DNA of 64,000 nt from an uncultured Duncaniella sp. (GTDB lineage: Bacteria; Bacteroidota; Bacteroidia; Bacteroidales; Muribaculaceae): NCBI GenBank assembly GCA_958352885.1, contig CATWQI010000002.1, forward strand, positions 319,443 to 383,442, read 5' to 3'. Below the pieces are notes generated by a model. It saw only the letters and a list, made by a program, of their open reading frames with translations. It ran no database searches and was not told the origin of the DNA. Made by a program: the position numbers and the translations under genes. Shown piece by piece: positions 16,162 to 25,605 of the stretch (its first letter is position 1; each line of letters starts with the position of its first letter).

Positions 16162-17601
16162 ATGAAGATAAGAATCATGATTTTTGCTTTTATAGCATCA
16201 TTGTTCGGTCGTGTGGCGGCATCAACACCCGCTGCTGACCCAAGGCAGCTTGCCATATATCAGATTATGGTGGCATCGTTTCAGCATGATCCATCCGGAG
16301 CACCCGGCTATACAGCTATGTGGGGTCCGGACGATGCTATCAAGAATGGTAACCTGCGGGGCATAATCAATGCTCTTGACCATATAAAGAGCCTCGGGGT
16401 CAACGCTATCTGGCTGACACCGATATTTGACAGTTCTTCCGCATCGGGAGGTGAGAAGCTTCAGGCTACCGGCTATTTTACAAACGATTATTTTACCATT
16501 GACCCACACTTCGGCACCGAGGCGGACTTCCGTGAACTGGTCGACGAGGCTCACAACCGTGGTCTATATGTGATACTTGACGGTGTGTTCGGTCATCACG
16601 GCGGCGTTACAAAGCCTTCGCCGGCAGGCAATCGGCTTGATACGGCAAAGGTGTACAGTGACCGTGGTGAATCAGGTGGCACGGGTAATGTGGCTTATCC
16701 GGGCTCGTTGCCGTATATAAAGGAACTTGCCACTTACTGGATGGACAAGTATGGAGTGGACGGATGGCGTCTTGACCAGGCATATCAGGCTACTCAGGGT
16801 GGTCACAATTATTGGACCGAGATTACCGCTGCTGTCGACTCGCTGACTGCCGCGCGCCGTGAGCGTGGCGAACAGTGGGGAACTCTCGGCTATATGGTTG
16901 GAGAGGACTGGGGAACCGCCGATGTCATAAACAAGGGCGTATACCGTGACGGTGGTCTGATGAGCGCATTTGACTTTGACGGCAAGGAAATCATCAGCGG
17001 AGCCATGCAGGAACTCGGTTCCGAGGGATTGGAGAACGGTTGGGCTGATGTGATCACTGTGCTCTCGCCCCCGACTTCGCGCGGCTATCTCAATGACTCC
17101 GTGATGCCCAATCTGTTTCTGTCCAATCACGACGGATACCGTGTGGCTGACCACTTTGACCCGGCTGACCCATACTTCTATCAGAAATTGATGACCCGCA
17201 ATGCCATTTTGGCGGCTTATTCAGGACCAATCACTTTATACTACGGTGACGAGTATGCCGATATGAGCCGTAACAGTATCGGAGCGCAGAAGGATAACAT
17301 AGCCCGTACCACCGGTCACCTTGAGGCGCGCAATTCTCACGAACAGGAACTTAAGGATTACATATCGGACATAATGGCATTCCGCTCCGAGAATCCGGCA
17401 ATGTGGCGCGGCACTTCGGAGTTCTATTCTTACCATCCCACAGAGGATGGCAGTGTGCTCGTTGTCACCAAGACGGATACTGAGAGTAACAATAAAGTGG
17501 TGGTGATATTCAGTGATGTCGACACAATAGTGCCTGTGAATGGGCTTGAGACCCCTGTGGATGTCAAGGCATGGGTCCCAGCCTACCGGAGAGTCATGTA
17601 A
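16162..17601 (+). CDS. Secreted GH13 alpha-amylase-family glycoside hydrolase
   Basis: 479 residues with a signal peptide (IMIFAFIASLFGRVAAS). The GH13 barrel motifs are in order: region I around VILDGVFGHHGG, region II GWRLDQAYQ with nucleophile D205, region III YMVGEDWG with acid/base E248, and region IV FLSNHDGYR with D324. The short C-terminus leaves little room for a full C-domain. It cleaves alpha-1,4-glucans or related oligosaccharides (family knowledge). A plausible -7 box TAAATTTG is at 16120-16127, though the TTTG upstream is only 14 nt away. Its 3' end overlaps the convergent AlkD-like gene by 19 bp. Confidence 0.93.
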   Translation: MKIRIMIFAFIASLFGRVAASTPAADPRQLAIYQIMVASFQHDPSGAPGYTAMWGPDDAIKNGNLRGIINALDHIKSLGVNAIWLTPIFDSSSASGGEKLQATGYFTNDYFTIDPHFGTEADFRELVDEAHNRGLYVILDGVFGHHGGVTKPSPAGNRLDTAKVYSDRGESGGTGNVAYPGSLPYIKELATYWMDKYGVDGWRLDQAYQATQGGHNYWTEITAAVDSLTAARRERGEQWGTLGYMVGEDWGTADVINKGVYRDGGLMSAFDFDGKEIISGAMQELGSEGLENGWADVITVLSPPTSRGYLNDSVMPNLFLSNHDGYRVADHFDPADPYFYQKLMTRNAILAAYSGPITLYYGDEYADMSRNSIGAQKDNIARTTGHLEARNSHEQELKDYISDIMAFRSENPAMWRGTSEFYSYHPTEDGSVLVVTKTDTESNNKVVVIFSDVDTIVPVNGLETPVDVKAWVPAYRRVM

Positions 17602-18323
17602 TGGCGGCGCGCGGATGCCGGCAGACGCTCGATGGAGTAGCGTAGCATTGTTCGGGGCATCACGGCGGCATGGCGGTCGAGAAATTCGCACAGCAGCTGT
17701 TCGCTGACACGTTTGCCCATTTCGCGCAGCATCCAGCCCGTGGCTTTGCGCATGAGATCATGTGGATGACCAAGGAAGTGTGTGGCTATGCGTATGGTCG
17801 GCTCGGATATGCCGTGGCATAGCAAACCTAATGTGCTGACCATAGCTATACGCTGTTCCCACAGGCATTCCGATTCCATGAGACTGTAAAGTATCTCGAA
17901 CTCTCCCGTCTTGGCGAGGTGTTCGCCAAGAATCTTGGGGGCGGAGAGATCCACCAAATCCCAGTTGTTGGCGCATCTTGCGTTCTTGATATAGAAACTC
18001 ACTATTTCTTCCTGAATCTGCGGAGCTTTGCGGTTTTTCTCGAACCGGCGTACCAAAGCGAGAAAACCGGAAAGCCTGAACTCGTGGATGGGGGAATGGA
18101 GCATTTCCGTTATGATTCCGTAGGGGGCATCCCAGAAGAGTTGTGCCACTTTGCGGTTGTCGGGTACCATGACACCTATGAATATGTCACCTTCGCCATA
18201 TTCGCCTTTGCCGGTCTTGAAGAATCGTTGCAATATTTCTTTCTTGCCCGGCACGGTGACTGCCCGCAATTCGTTTTGCCATAGGACTACGAGTGAGTCT
18301 GAGGTCTGGTCGGATGGTGTCAT
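17583..18323 (-). CDS. AlkD-like DNA alkylation repair protein (HEAT-like repeats)
   Basis: 246 residues, all-helical, with the AlkD family signatures: NNWDLVDLSAPKILG (the WDLVD block), HPHDLMRKATGWMLREMGKR and MPRTMLRYSIERL. AlkD glycosylases excise N3- and N7-alkylated purines without base flipping; the Asp in WDLVD is the family's key acidic residue. Length is typical (about 230-250). The start at 18323 was chosen because homologous sequence begins soon after. No partner gene is adjacent. Confidence 0.85.
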   Translation of the reverse strand: MTPSDQTSDSLVVLWQNELRAVTVPGKKEILQRFFKTGKGEYGEGDIFIGVMVPDNRKVAQLFWDAPYGIITEMLHSPIHEFRLSGFLALVRRFEKNRKAPQIQEEIVSFYIKNARCANNWDLVDLSAPKILGEHLAKTGEFEILYSLMESECLWEQRIAMVSTLGLLCHGISEPTIRIATHFLGHPHDLMRKATGWMLREMGKRVSEQLLCEFLDRHAAVMPRTMLRYSIERLPASARRHYMTLR

Positions 18324-18409
18324 GGTCTGGTTCGAGTGGTGTTATGGTGGATTTTAGGAATATTTTTAAAAGAATGTTGATAACTTTCTGTGCAAATCTA
18401 CGATTTTTT

Positions 18410-18440
18410 TTTGTAGATTGAAAAATATTCCCTACCTTTG
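18410..18440 (+). promoter_or_regulatory. Bacteroidota-type promoter of the CAT tRNA
   Basis: TTTG at 18410-18413, 19 nt, TACCTTTG at 18433-18440: a near-ideal -33/-7 pair. Confidence 0.8.
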
Positions 18441-18516
18441 CACCACTGAAATCTGAAAGGTCAATAGTTGGTTCCCTTTTTGAATTCAGTGATTGAGACA
18501 TCTAAATGATACTCAA

Positions 18517-18590
18517 GGTCCTTTAGCTCAGTTGGTTAGAGCACCTGACTCATAATCAGGGAGTCGTAGGTTCAAGCCCTACAAGGACCA
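18517..18590 (+). tRNA. tRNA with CAT anticodon (elongator Met or Ile2)
   Basis: A 74-nt cloverleaf: acceptor GGTCCTT/AAGGACC, anticodon arm CTGACTCATAATCAG with loop CTCATAA, T-arm TAGGTTCAAGCCCTA. A CAT anticodon fits elongator Met or the lysidine-modified Ile2; identity elements seen here do not settle which. The initiator is unlikely because the acceptor starts with a paired G-C. Confidence 0.93.
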
Positions 18591-18596
18591 CCGGTA

Positions 18597-18629
18597 AAAG
18601 CAGTCGCAGTAATGTGGCTGCTTTTTTAT
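18597..18629 (+). terminator. Rho-independent terminator of the CAT tRNA
   Basis: AAAGCAGTC pairs with GGCTGCTTT (one G-T) and a run of T follows. Confidence 0.8.
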
Positions 18630-18700
18630 TTTGGTAAATTTTTTTTCTTCCGGTCGATGTCGGATGGACCTCCCTGATATCGTGGAGAGATGCTGTAAGG

Positions 18701-19267
18701 TTAGAATATTATGTTTTGGTTGCGGTTGCGACGCTGTTGCCGTGACAGTTCTCGTTCGTAAGCGCGGCGTTCGCTGCGGTTCATTATGATTGGGATGTCG
18801 TAATATACCGGAATGCTTCTTACGGGTGCTGACTGAGGGGAAGGTGCGGAATGCTCCTCCATGGCTGTTGATTCATCGGTAGAGACCGTCTGTTCGGTGA
18901 TAGGGGATATGTCGTTATCGGAGATTTCCGGTTGCGAGGTCTGTGCCTTGGCTTTATTGTTGCCGGCGGTCTTGCGTAATGATGCCCGGAGACGTGCTGC
19001 GGAGGAGCGTGCGATTGCTTTGTCGATTTCAGCCCGTAGCATGCTGAACGCTATCTGCACTTCGGGGGATACGCCTGTCATGCTGTCGGAATTCCCTTCG
19101 AGATAGGAGTTGAGCAGTGCTAACGCTTCATCATAGGAAGTTTCAGTCCCGAGTGCCGACTCGATGAATGTGGTGTGCAGGCGGGCGGTGAAGCCGGCAT
19201 AAGCTTTCCTGGATATAGGGAGATTGCGATTCCTGGAACAGGCTTTGGTGTGCGTGGTTTTAATCAT
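18701..19267 (-). CDS. Hypothetical protein with basic C-terminal tail
   Basis: 188 residues, no signal peptide. The N-terminal half is helical (ARLHTTFIESALGTETSYDE, VQIAFSMLRAEIDKAI). The middle is a low-complexity S/T/P/E linker, and the C-terminus is strongly basic (RSERRAYERELSRQQRRNRN). No family is recognised. Codon use and frame integrity look coding, and the frame is flanked by non-coding DNA on both sides. A role in nucleic acid or ribosome binding is conceivable from the tail but unsupported. Confidence 0.55.
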   Translation of the reverse strand: MIKTTHTKACSRNRNLPISRKAYAGFTARLHTTFIESALGTETSYDEALALLNSYLEGNSDSMTGVSPEVQIAFSMLRAEIDKAIARSSAARLRASLRKTAGNNKAKAQTSQPEISDNDISPITEQTVSTDESTAMEEHSAPSPQSAPVRSIPVYYDIPIIMNRSERRAYERELSRQQRRNRNQNIIF

Positions 19268-19371
19268 GGCATTGATGGTTTGTATCCTTGTGACAGGCGG
19301 TTAATAATGAATTATACCGCAAAGATACAACCCGTCAATCCCTGAAATAGTGCGATAAAATAAAAAAGGTG

Positions 19372-19782
19372 TCAGGATTTGAATGTGATTGTACGGTTGT
19401 AGAGGTAGTTGGAGAGGGTGTAAACCACCATGCCTATTAGGGTGGCGATTCCGTAGCCGCTTATGACAAATCCCCACGGGAGGGTGTGCTCCCAGGTACC
19501 TATAAGGGCGTTAAGACACCATGTGACGCCAAACTGTATGGAATAGCAGAGCCCGAAACCGATGAGGAATCTCACCGCCTCACCCCTGAGTCCGGAACGG
19601 GAGTGGAACACCCATGTCTTGTTCCAGACGAATGAGTTGATTACTCCTGCTATGTAGCCGAGAGCATTTGAAACCCATGGGTTGATGCCAAGCATGGATT
19701 TGCACAGCAGTATGACCACGAGGGTGGTGAGTGTGTTCATCACACCTACGATTACGTATCGTATGAATTGCTTGACATCCAT
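19372..19782 (-). CDS. GtrA-family membrane protein
   Basis: 136 residues with four transmembrane segments and the GtrA opening pattern: KQFIRYVIVGVMNTLTTLVV, GYIAGVINSFVWNKTWVF and LSNYLYNRTITF. GtrA-like proteins are thought to help move undecaprenyl-linked sugars across the inner membrane, or to act beside glycosyltransferases. No glycosyltransferase is adjacent. The gene is the last of a run of minus-strand genes (pheS, nth, TRIC, GtrA) with short spacings. Confidence 0.9.
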   Translation of the reverse strand: MDVKQFIRYVIVGVMNTLTTLVVILLCKSMLGINPWVSNALGYIAGVINSFVWNKTWVFHSRSGLRGEAVRFLIGFGLCYSIQFGVTWCLNALIGTWEHTLPWGFVISGYGIATLIGMVVYTLSNYLYNRTITFKS

Positions 19783-19801
19783 GAGTATCAGTCGGAATGG
19801 T

Positions 19802-20428
19802 TTAGTTGTTGGCAGAAGTGCGCTCGCGCATCTCCGGAAGATGCCATCCGTAGCGTAGCGCTCCCCAGCGCAGAAACAAAATGGTGAGGGCGCAGAGCAG
19901 TTGCTGGAAAATGGGTGAGCCGCCGAGGAGCGCCGTAATCCAATATACCACTCCGCCGGCTATGCAGGCTGTGGCGTAAATATCCTTGCGGAAGAAGAGG
20001 GGTTCCTCGTTGATGAGCACATCACGGAGTATGCCGCCGAAGGAGCCTGTGATCATACCCATGATGATGGCTACCCACATCGGGTAACCGAACGTGAGAC
20101 TCTTCTGTATTCCGGTAATGACGAAGAGTGTCAGCCCCACGGCGTCAAACATGAACAGTGAGCGGGAATCGGATGTGAGTACGCGTGTGAACAGTATGAC
20201 TGTGAGAAATGACAGCCCGGTCACGGCAAGGTACCACCATGTCTGCATCCAGAATACCGGAGCGTCAAGCAGCACGTCGCGTATGGTGCCGCCTCCTATG
20301 GCAGTGATGACACCGATGGTGTAGGCTCCGAACCAGTCGAAGCGTTTTTTAGCCGCCAGTCGCACACCGCTGACACCGAATGCCAGGGTGCCGAGGACTT
20401 CGATGATGAAAAGAAATGTTTCTTCCAT
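19802..20428 (-). CDS. TRIC-type cation channel family protein (UPF0126)
   Basis: About 208 residues from the ATG at 20428. The in-frame extension upstream overlaps nth and lacks homology, so it was rejected. Seven hydrophobic segments form two repeats, each with the signature GGGxxRDxL: AIGGGTIRDVLLDAPVFW and GSFGGILRDVLINEEPLFF. Prokaryotic TRIC homologues are trimeric K+-permeable channels. The older name UPF0126/YicG covers the same family. The gene sits 19 bp from the GtrA start and 31 bp after nth, probably in the same transcript. Confidence 0.9.
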   Translation of the reverse strand: MEETFLFIIEVLGTLAFGVSGVRLAAKKRFDWFGAYTIGVITAIGGGTIRDVLLDAPVFWMQTWWYLAVTGLSFLTVILFTRVLTSDSRSLFMFDAVGLTLFVITGIQKSLTFGYPMWVAIIMGMITGSFGGILRDVLINEEPLFFRKDIYATACIAGGVVYWITALLGGSPIFQQLLCALTILFLRWGALRYGWHLPEMRERTSANN

Positions 20429-20459
20429 TTGTCTGTGTTCCCGGTACGGGGGGAGATGT

Positions 20460-21095
20460 TTATTGCTTGGAGTAGAAACGGCACACTGAAGTGAGCCCGC
20501 AGTTGAGGCAGTCGGGACGACGGGCTTTGCATACATAGCGTCCGTGCAGTATGAGCCAATGATGCGCTTTCGGGATGATTTCCGCCGGGATATTTTTCAC
20601 CAGTTCTTTTTCGGTGGCAAGCGGTGTCTTGCTGCCGGTGGTGAGACCGATTCGCTCGCTCACACGGAACACGTGGGTGTCCACTGCCATGGTTGACTGA
20701 TTGTAGACCACGGCGAGAATCACATTGGCTGTCTTGCGTCCCACTCCGGGGAGGCTCATAAGCGAGTCTATGTCTGAAGGGACTTCCCCGCCGAATTCCT
20801 CCATAAGTTTTTTAGCCATGCCGGAGAGTGATTTGGCTTTGTTGTTTGGGTATGAGCAAGACTTGATGTAGGCATATATTTCGTCCACCGTAGCCCCGGC
20901 AAGCGCCAGAGGGGTGGGATATGCCTCAAACAGAGCCGGAGTAATCATGTTGACACGCTTGTCGGTACACTGCGCCGACAGGATTACCGCGACGAGCAGC
21001 TGGAAGGGATTTTCATAGTTGAGCTCGGTCTCGGCGACAGGCATAGCCTGTCCGAACCATTCCAGCACGCGGCGGTAACGTTCCTTGACAGTCAT
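20460..21095 (-). CDS. nth: Endonuclease III (DNA glycosylase/AP lyase)
   Basis: 211 residues, the family's usual length. The helix-hairpin-helix LPGVGRKTANV includes catalytic Lys121, VDTHVFRV gives catalytic Asp139, and the C-terminal [4Fe-4S] ligands follow C-x6-C-x2-C-x5-C (CKARRPDCLNCGLTSVC). It removes oxidised pyrimidines and cleaves at the abasic site in base-excision repair. It starts 9 bp after pheS, which suggests cotranscription. Confidence 0.96.
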   Translation of the reverse strand: MTVKERYRRVLEWFGQAMPVAETELNYENPFQLLVAVILSAQCTDKRVNMITPALFEAYPTPLALAGATVDEIYAYIKSCSYPNNKAKSLSGMAKKLMEEFGGEVPSDIDSLMSLPGVGRKTANVILAVVYNQSTMAVDTHVFRVSERIGLTTGSKTPLATEKELVKNIPAEIIPKAHHWLILHGRYVCKARRPDCLNCGLTSVCRFYSKQ

Positions 21096-21104
21096 GGCTT
21101 GTTA

Positions 21105-22124
21105 TCAGTGTGCTGCCTGGAACTGCTCGAGGAAACGGACATCGTTCTCGGAGAACATGCGGAGGTCCTTTACCTGGTATTTCAGGTTGGTGATGCGCTC
21201 CACGCCCATACCGAGCGCGAATCCGCTGTACACCTTGGAGTCTATGCTGCAAGCCTCAAGCACGTTGGGGTCCACCATGCCGCATCCGAGGATTTCCACC
21301 CATCCGGTGTGCTTGCAGAATGAGCATCCCTTGCCGCCGCAGAGGTTGCAGGAAATATCCATTTCGGCTGAGGGTTCGGTGAACGGGAAGTAGCTGGGGC
21401 GCAGACGGATTTTGGTTTCCGGTCCGAACATCTCGCGGGCGAAGTAGAGAAGTGTCTGTCGAAGGTCGGCAAACGATACGTTTTTGTCCACATAAAGAGC
21501 CTCGACCTGATGGAAGAAGCAGTGGGCGCGTGCTGATATAGCCTCGTTGCGGTAAACTCGTCCCGGGCAGATGATTCGGATGGGCGGCTGGGTCTTTTCC
21601 ATCACACGTGACTGTACCGACGATGTGTGCGTGCGCAGCAGCACGTCGGGGTTGCGCTGGATGAAGAATGTGTCCTGCATGTCACGGGCGGGATGGTCCT
21701 CGGCAAAGTTAAGTGACGAGAACACATGCCAGTCGTCCTCAATCTCCGGACCTTCGGCAATGGTGAAGCCGAGGCGTGAGAATATGGAGATAATTTCGTT
21801 TCTTACAAGTGAGAGCGGATGGCGGCTGCCGAGCGGGAGAGGCGCGGCGGTGCGGGTCAGGTCAAGGTCGGCATCTACGTTGTCGGCTGATTCGAGAGCC
21901 TCACGGAGGGTGTTGAGCTTGTCGGTCGCGAGGGTCTTGAGTTCGTTTAGCTTCTGTCCGAGTTCGCGTTTCTGTTCGGCTGGCACTGTGCGGAAATCAG
22001 CCATGAGGGCTGAGATTTCTCCCTTTTTGCTCAGGTATTTTATGCGGAGCGCTTCCACTTCCTGGGCTGTGGCTGCGCTGAGTCCTTCTATTTCAGCTTT
22101 GAGCTGATTGATTTTTTCTATCAT
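21105..22124 (-). CDS. pheS: Phenylalanine--tRNA ligase alpha subunit
   Basis: 339 residues. An N-terminal coiled coil (about 1-80) binds tRNA. The class II catalytic core follows: GSRHPLSLVRNEII, the motif FAEDHPARDMQDTFFI, motif 2 CPGRVYRNEAISARAHCFFH, and motif 3 near GFALGMGVERITNLKY. It pairs with PheT to charge tRNA-Phe; pheT is not in this window, as is usual for Bacteroidota, where the two genes are often unlinked. A zinc-like Cys cluster (CNLCGGKGCSFC) is present before motif 3 and occurs in some bacterial PheS. Confidence 0.97.
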   Translation of the reverse strand: MIEKINQLKAEIEGLSAATAQEVEALRIKYLSKKGEISALMADFRTVPAEQKRELGQKLNELKTLATDKLNTLREALESADNVDADLDLTRTAAPLPLGSRHPLSLVRNEIISIFSRLGFTIAEGPEIEDDWHVFSSLNFAEDHPARDMQDTFFIQRNPDVLLRTHTSSVQSRVMEKTQPPIRIICPGRVYRNEAISARAHCFFHQVEALYVDKNVSFADLRQTLLYFAREMFGPETKIRLRPSYFPFTEPSAEMDISCNLCGGKGCSFCKHTGWVEILGCGMVDPNVLEACSIDSKVYSGFALGMGVERITNLKYQVKDLRMFSENDVRFLEQFQAAH

Positions 22125-22184
22125 GATTGGTGATGTTATCTATCTGAATTATCGTGCAAATTTACGAATATTTTTTCAAATCAG

Positions 22185-23048
22185 CTACCGTTTTTTAGCC
22201 GGAGTCTCTTCGTCGGCGAACCTGTTGGGAAATTCCAGATGCTTGCGCGGGTGCGACATAGCATAGATTACAAGCAGTATGCCTATTATGATAAACGGTA
22301 TGCTGAGCCATTGCCCCATGTTGAGGGTCATGTTGGCTTCGAATGCCACCTGGTCATTCTTGATGAATTCGATTAGGAAACGGGTGCTCCAGAGTATGAT
22401 GAAGAACACTCCGAATATCAGACCGGGACGTTCCTCAGCGTTCTTTTTCCAATACATCCACATCAACAGTCCGAACAGGGCGAAATAACATAGAGCCTCG
22501 TAAATCTGGGTGGGATGGCATGCCTGTCCGAAGTACATTTCGTGCCATTCGCGGGAGCGGATGAACATGAAACCCCACGGGAGATCGGTGGCATGACCGA
22601 ATATCTCTGAGTTCATCAGGTTGCCGAGGCGTATCAGTCCGCCTACAAGCGCGATGGGTATCACGAGGCGGTCAAAAGTCCAGAGAGGGTTGCGTTTGGT
22701 GGTGAAGAACGAGAAGCCGAATACTCCGAGAATCACACCTATGGTGCCGCCGTGGCTTGCGAGACCACCTTCCCACACGTAGAGGATGGAGATTGGGTCC
22801 TGGGAATACTTGTCCCATTCGTAGAAGAACACATGACCTAAGCGGGCGCCTATGATTGTTCCTGCCACGGTCCATAGCAGAAGCACTCCGAGCCATCGCT
22901 CAGGTGCGCCTTCGTGCTTGAACATGCGGGCTACTATTTCATAGCCGACAAGGAATCCCACCATGAAGGCGAGGCTGTACCAGCGTATGGCGATTGGTCC
23001 GATGTGGAACCATATGGGGTCGGCGTTCCAGACAATGAAATCCAGCAT
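22185..23048 (-). CDS. lgt: Prolipoprotein diacylglyceryl transferase
   Basis: 287 residues with seven membrane segments. Conserved family blocks include HGGTIGVILGVFGFSF (with the essential His region), the signature IRLGNLMNSEIFGHATDLPW, and HPTQIYEALCYF. Lgt transfers diacylglycerol from phosphatidylglycerol to the lipobox Cys of prelipoproteins in the inner membrane, the first step for lipoproteins such as the SusD homologue here. It is a stand-alone gene. Confidence 0.95.
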   Translation of the reverse strand: MLDFIVWNADPIWFHIGPIAIRWYSLAFMVGFLVGYEIVARMFKHEGAPERWLGVLLLWTVAGTIIGARLGHVFFYEWDKYSQDPISILYVWEGGLASHGGTIGVILGVFGFSFFTTKRNPLWTFDRLVIPIALVGGLIRLGNLMNSEIFGHATDLPWGFMFIRSREWHEMYFGQACHPTQIYEALCYFALFGLLMWMYWKKNAEERPGLIFGVFFIILWSTRFLIEFIKNDQVAFEANMTLNMGQWLSIPFIIIGILLVIYAMSHPRKHLEFPNRFADEETPAKKR

Positions 23049-23163
23049 TGCTAAAAAGATGTTTGATAACGATAGTTAAAATTCTCACAAAATTAGTCAG
23101 AATTACACTCCGATTCAAGCTAATTTACAATTATTAACAAGCGCTGAACCCGCCGTTATGTAT

Positions 23164-24558
23164 CTAATGTCCGGTAATCTTGGAAATGAGCCCGTTGTGC
23201 CGGTCGATATGCCGGGAGAAGTAGCTGTCGGCAGTGAACAGACGTACCACGCCGAACGAGATGGCACCTGCTATCATAAGTGGCAGGAAAAATGAGTAGG
23301 CAGCGCCCATTTCGCAGGTAAGGAATATTGCCATGAGAGGCGCGCGTATCGCTCCAGCCATTACTCCCGCCATGCCGAAGTAGGCAAACAGTGCGACCGG
23401 GAGATTGAGTCCGAACAGGATGTTGAGTATCGAGGCGAAGAAATAGCCTGCCATACATCCGGCAAACAGTGTGGGGGCGAAATCACCGCTGACACCTCCG
23501 CCGTTGTTGGTAGCCGAGGTGGCGAAGCACTTGGCGAGGAGCGTGCCTCCAGCCACAAGGATTAGCTCCCATGCGCCATGGGTGTCTCCGAAGAACAGGC
23601 TGTCGTCAAGCAGCGTCGAGTCGTCGCCGTTTATCACACTTCCTATGGTCGAATACCCTTCGCCGTACAAGGTGGGGAAGAGGAAGATGAGTGTGCCCAG
23701 AAGCAAGCCCGCCACAATGTTCTTTATCCACGGATTGGCAAGCATATGGAGCATCTGCGCAATTTTCTTGGTGAAATATGTGTAATACAGGGAGTAGAAT
23801 CCGCAGAATACGCCAAGAAGACTTACCCATGGGATTAAGCTGAAATCAAAGCCTCCGGCGGGGTGGAAAGCTACCTCCAGGGTGCCGCCCGAGAGGACAA
23901 ATGCCGTCATTGCCGCTGTGACTGACGTGACTGTCAGCACAAGAACCGACACGGTGGTCATCTCCATGCCGAGGACCTCGAGGGTGAAGAGTATGCCGCC
24001 GAGCGGAGCCTTGAATATGCCTGCTATGCCTGCGCCGGCTCCACACCCAATCATGATTTTTACAAGGTAAGGGGGGAGGCGGAAGCGCATGGCGAGATTG
24101 CTCCCTATGGCTGCGCCTGTGTTGGCTATAGGTCCTTCGGAGCCGGCGGAACCGCCGAACCCGAGCGTGACGGTGCTGGCGAGCAGAAATGTCACCATCC
24201 GTGAGCTTCTCAGCCGGTATATTTTCTTTGAAAGTTCGTGCATGAGCTGCTTGACACCGTTCGAGAGATTGTCATACAGCAGATAGCGGCACACTATACC
24301 GGTTAGAATTATTCCGGCGGTCGGGATAACGAGCAGCGCCCAGTTGCCTGAGCCGGTGTGAAGATGTGAAGTGAGCCAATATGACACCCCTCCGACCATC
24401 CTTTTGAGCAGAAATGCGCCCGTGCCGGCAAGCAGTCCCACCACTGTGCCGAGGATAAACACGAATGCCTTCCGGGGGATGTGTCGTCTGCTCCATGACC
24501 GTGTGTATCTGCCGAGTCTATGGAACTTGTGCCGGATTCCGTAAACGTGAGGTGTCAT
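23164..24558 (-). CDS. ClC-family chloride channel/antiporter
   Basis: 464 residues with about 10-12 helices. Selectivity motifs are visible: GSAGSEGP (equivalent of GxGREGP, keeping the gating Glu), GGILFTLEVL, and the Cl-binding loop GGGVSGDFAPTLFAGCMAG. It has no C-terminal CBS domains. ClC proteins of this type exchange Cl- for H+ or conduct Cl-; the gating Glu favours an exchanger or gated channel but does not settle it. The gene is 32 bp from the DUF695 gene on the same strand. Confidence 0.93.
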   Translation of the reverse strand: MTPHVYGIRHKFHRLGRYTRSWSRRHIPRKAFVFILGTVVGLLAGTGAFLLKRMVGGVSYWLTSHLHTGSGNWALLVIPTAGIILTGIVCRYLLYDNLSNGVKQLMHELSKKIYRLRSSRMVTFLLASTVTLGFGGSAGSEGPIANTGAAIGSNLAMRFRLPPYLVKIMIGCGAGAGIAGIFKAPLGGILFTLEVLGMEMTTVSVLVLTVTSVTAAMTAFVLSGGTLEVAFHPAGGFDFSLIPWVSLLGVFCGFYSLYYTYFTKKIAQMLHMLANPWIKNIVAGLLLGTLIFLFPTLYGEGYSTIGSVINGDDSTLLDDSLFFGDTHGAWELILVAGGTLLAKCFATSATNNGGGVSGDFAPTLFAGCMAGYFFASILNILFGLNLPVALFAYFGMAGVMAGAIRAPLMAIFLTCEMGAAYSFFLPLMIAGAISFGVVRLFTADSYFSRHIDRHNGLISKITGH

Positions 24559-24590
24559 ACATTTCTAACAACTCACATTTCAGGTTGGTT

Positions 24591-25022
24591 CTATTCTATT
24601 TCAGCTTCCGACATCTCGTCGTATTCCTCCCATTCGGGGTCGTTTTCGGCGTAGACTGTCAGGGGCAGAAGCGGATATGGGGCGAGTGTCTCGTTGAGCT
24701 TTTTGCCGAATATGTGGGTGCTTGTGGTGTAGAACACCCAGTCACGCTGGTCGTCGCCGGTGAATATACCTGTCATCACAGCGACCGGGTCCTTGGCGAA
24801 AACGCTTTGCAGTGCCTCCTGAACCTCCTCCATGAGAGCTGAAGTCTCCTTGTCGGGCATCCCTGAGGCATCGCCGGTGTACTTCCAGGTGACTTCGATA
24901 CGGATTTTATACCGCTCGTTGGAGCGGAATTTCTCGATATCCTTGCGTCCGGTCACCATGACGAGGCGTCCGTTTTCGCTTTCGGTGGGAGCTGTCCACC
25001 AGTTTCCGGTTTCGGTTGACAT
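24591..25022 (-). CDS. DUF695-type protein
   Basis: About 143 residues from the ATG at 25022. A longer in-frame start would overlap the upstream DUF6155 gene and adds non-conserved sequence. The visible pattern WWTAPTESENGRLVMVTGRK, RIEVTWKYTGDASGMPD and RDWVFYTTST agrees with my memory of DUF695, a small cytosolic family of unknown function. The C-terminus is very acidic (ENDPEWEEYDEMSEAEIE). It follows DUF6155 by 46 bp. Confidence 0.7.
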   Translation of the reverse strand: MSTETGNWWTAPTESENGRLVMVTGRKDIEKFRSNERYKIRIEVTWKYTGDASGMPDKETSALMEEVQEALQSVFAKDPVAVMTGIFTGDDQRDWVFYTTSTHIFGKKLNETLAPYPLLPLTVYAENDPEWEEYDEMSEAEIE

Positions 25023-25068
25023 ATATTTTCGGTAGATGGGTGTTAAGGGTGAAGGATTGAAGTGGCTG

Positions 25069-25596
25069 TCATGCGTCGAGTCTGAATCTGTCAAGAGTGT
25101 CGGACAGGAGCTCCCGAAGCGGGTTCTTGTAGTAGCGGAAATCGTTCATCCCGGCAAGAGTCTTGTTGATATGCGGCAGATACTCGTCAAGCAGCATACG
25201 GGGTTTGAGATAGTTGAGTGTATCAAGAAAGAGCTTGTTGACAGCCTCATTGGTCGATTCCTTGAACCACTCGTCGGATGCCACTGTGCAAATTTCGGTG
25301 ATGGTGTAGACCATCAGTTCCGCTATTGCTTCGTCGCCGGGTTCGATAATGGAGAATTTCTTCAGTATCGCACGTATTTTAGGTATGCGCGGACGGTGAG
25401 CCCGGCGGACGAATCTGTTTATTTCCTTTGCGAGAGGCTTTTTATACTCCTCTATTTTGGCATTGATGTCCGGATTGGCAAAAAAGTCAAGTATCTCCTT
25501 GGCTTCCTTGCTCTTGGCGTATACATCGAGCAGCAGTTCCCGGAGTTGTGCCGCATCAAAGTCGGCAATGGCTTTTTTGACAGTCGTTTTGCTCAT
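25069..25596 (-). CDS. DUF6155-type helical protein
   Basis: 175 residues, predicted all-helical. It opens MSKTTVKKAIADFDAAQLRE and continues EILDFFANPDINAKIEEYKK and a basic segment RRAHRPRIPKIRAILKKF. This resembles the DUF6155 family of Bacteroidota, with no established role. It starts 9 bp after the DsbD-like gene and precedes the DUF695 gene; the three are probably cotranscribed from the promoter near 27740. Confidence 0.7.
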   Translation of the reverse strand: MSKTTVKKAIADFDAAQLRELLLDVYAKSKEAKEILDFFANPDINAKIEEYKKPLAKEINRFVRRAHRPRIPKIRAILKKFSIIEPGDEAIAELMVYTITEICTVASDEWFKESTNEAVNKLFLDTLNYLKPRMLLDEYLPHINKTLAGMNDFRYYKNPLRELLSDTLDRFRLDA

Positions 25597-25605
25597 TCAG
25601 AGTGG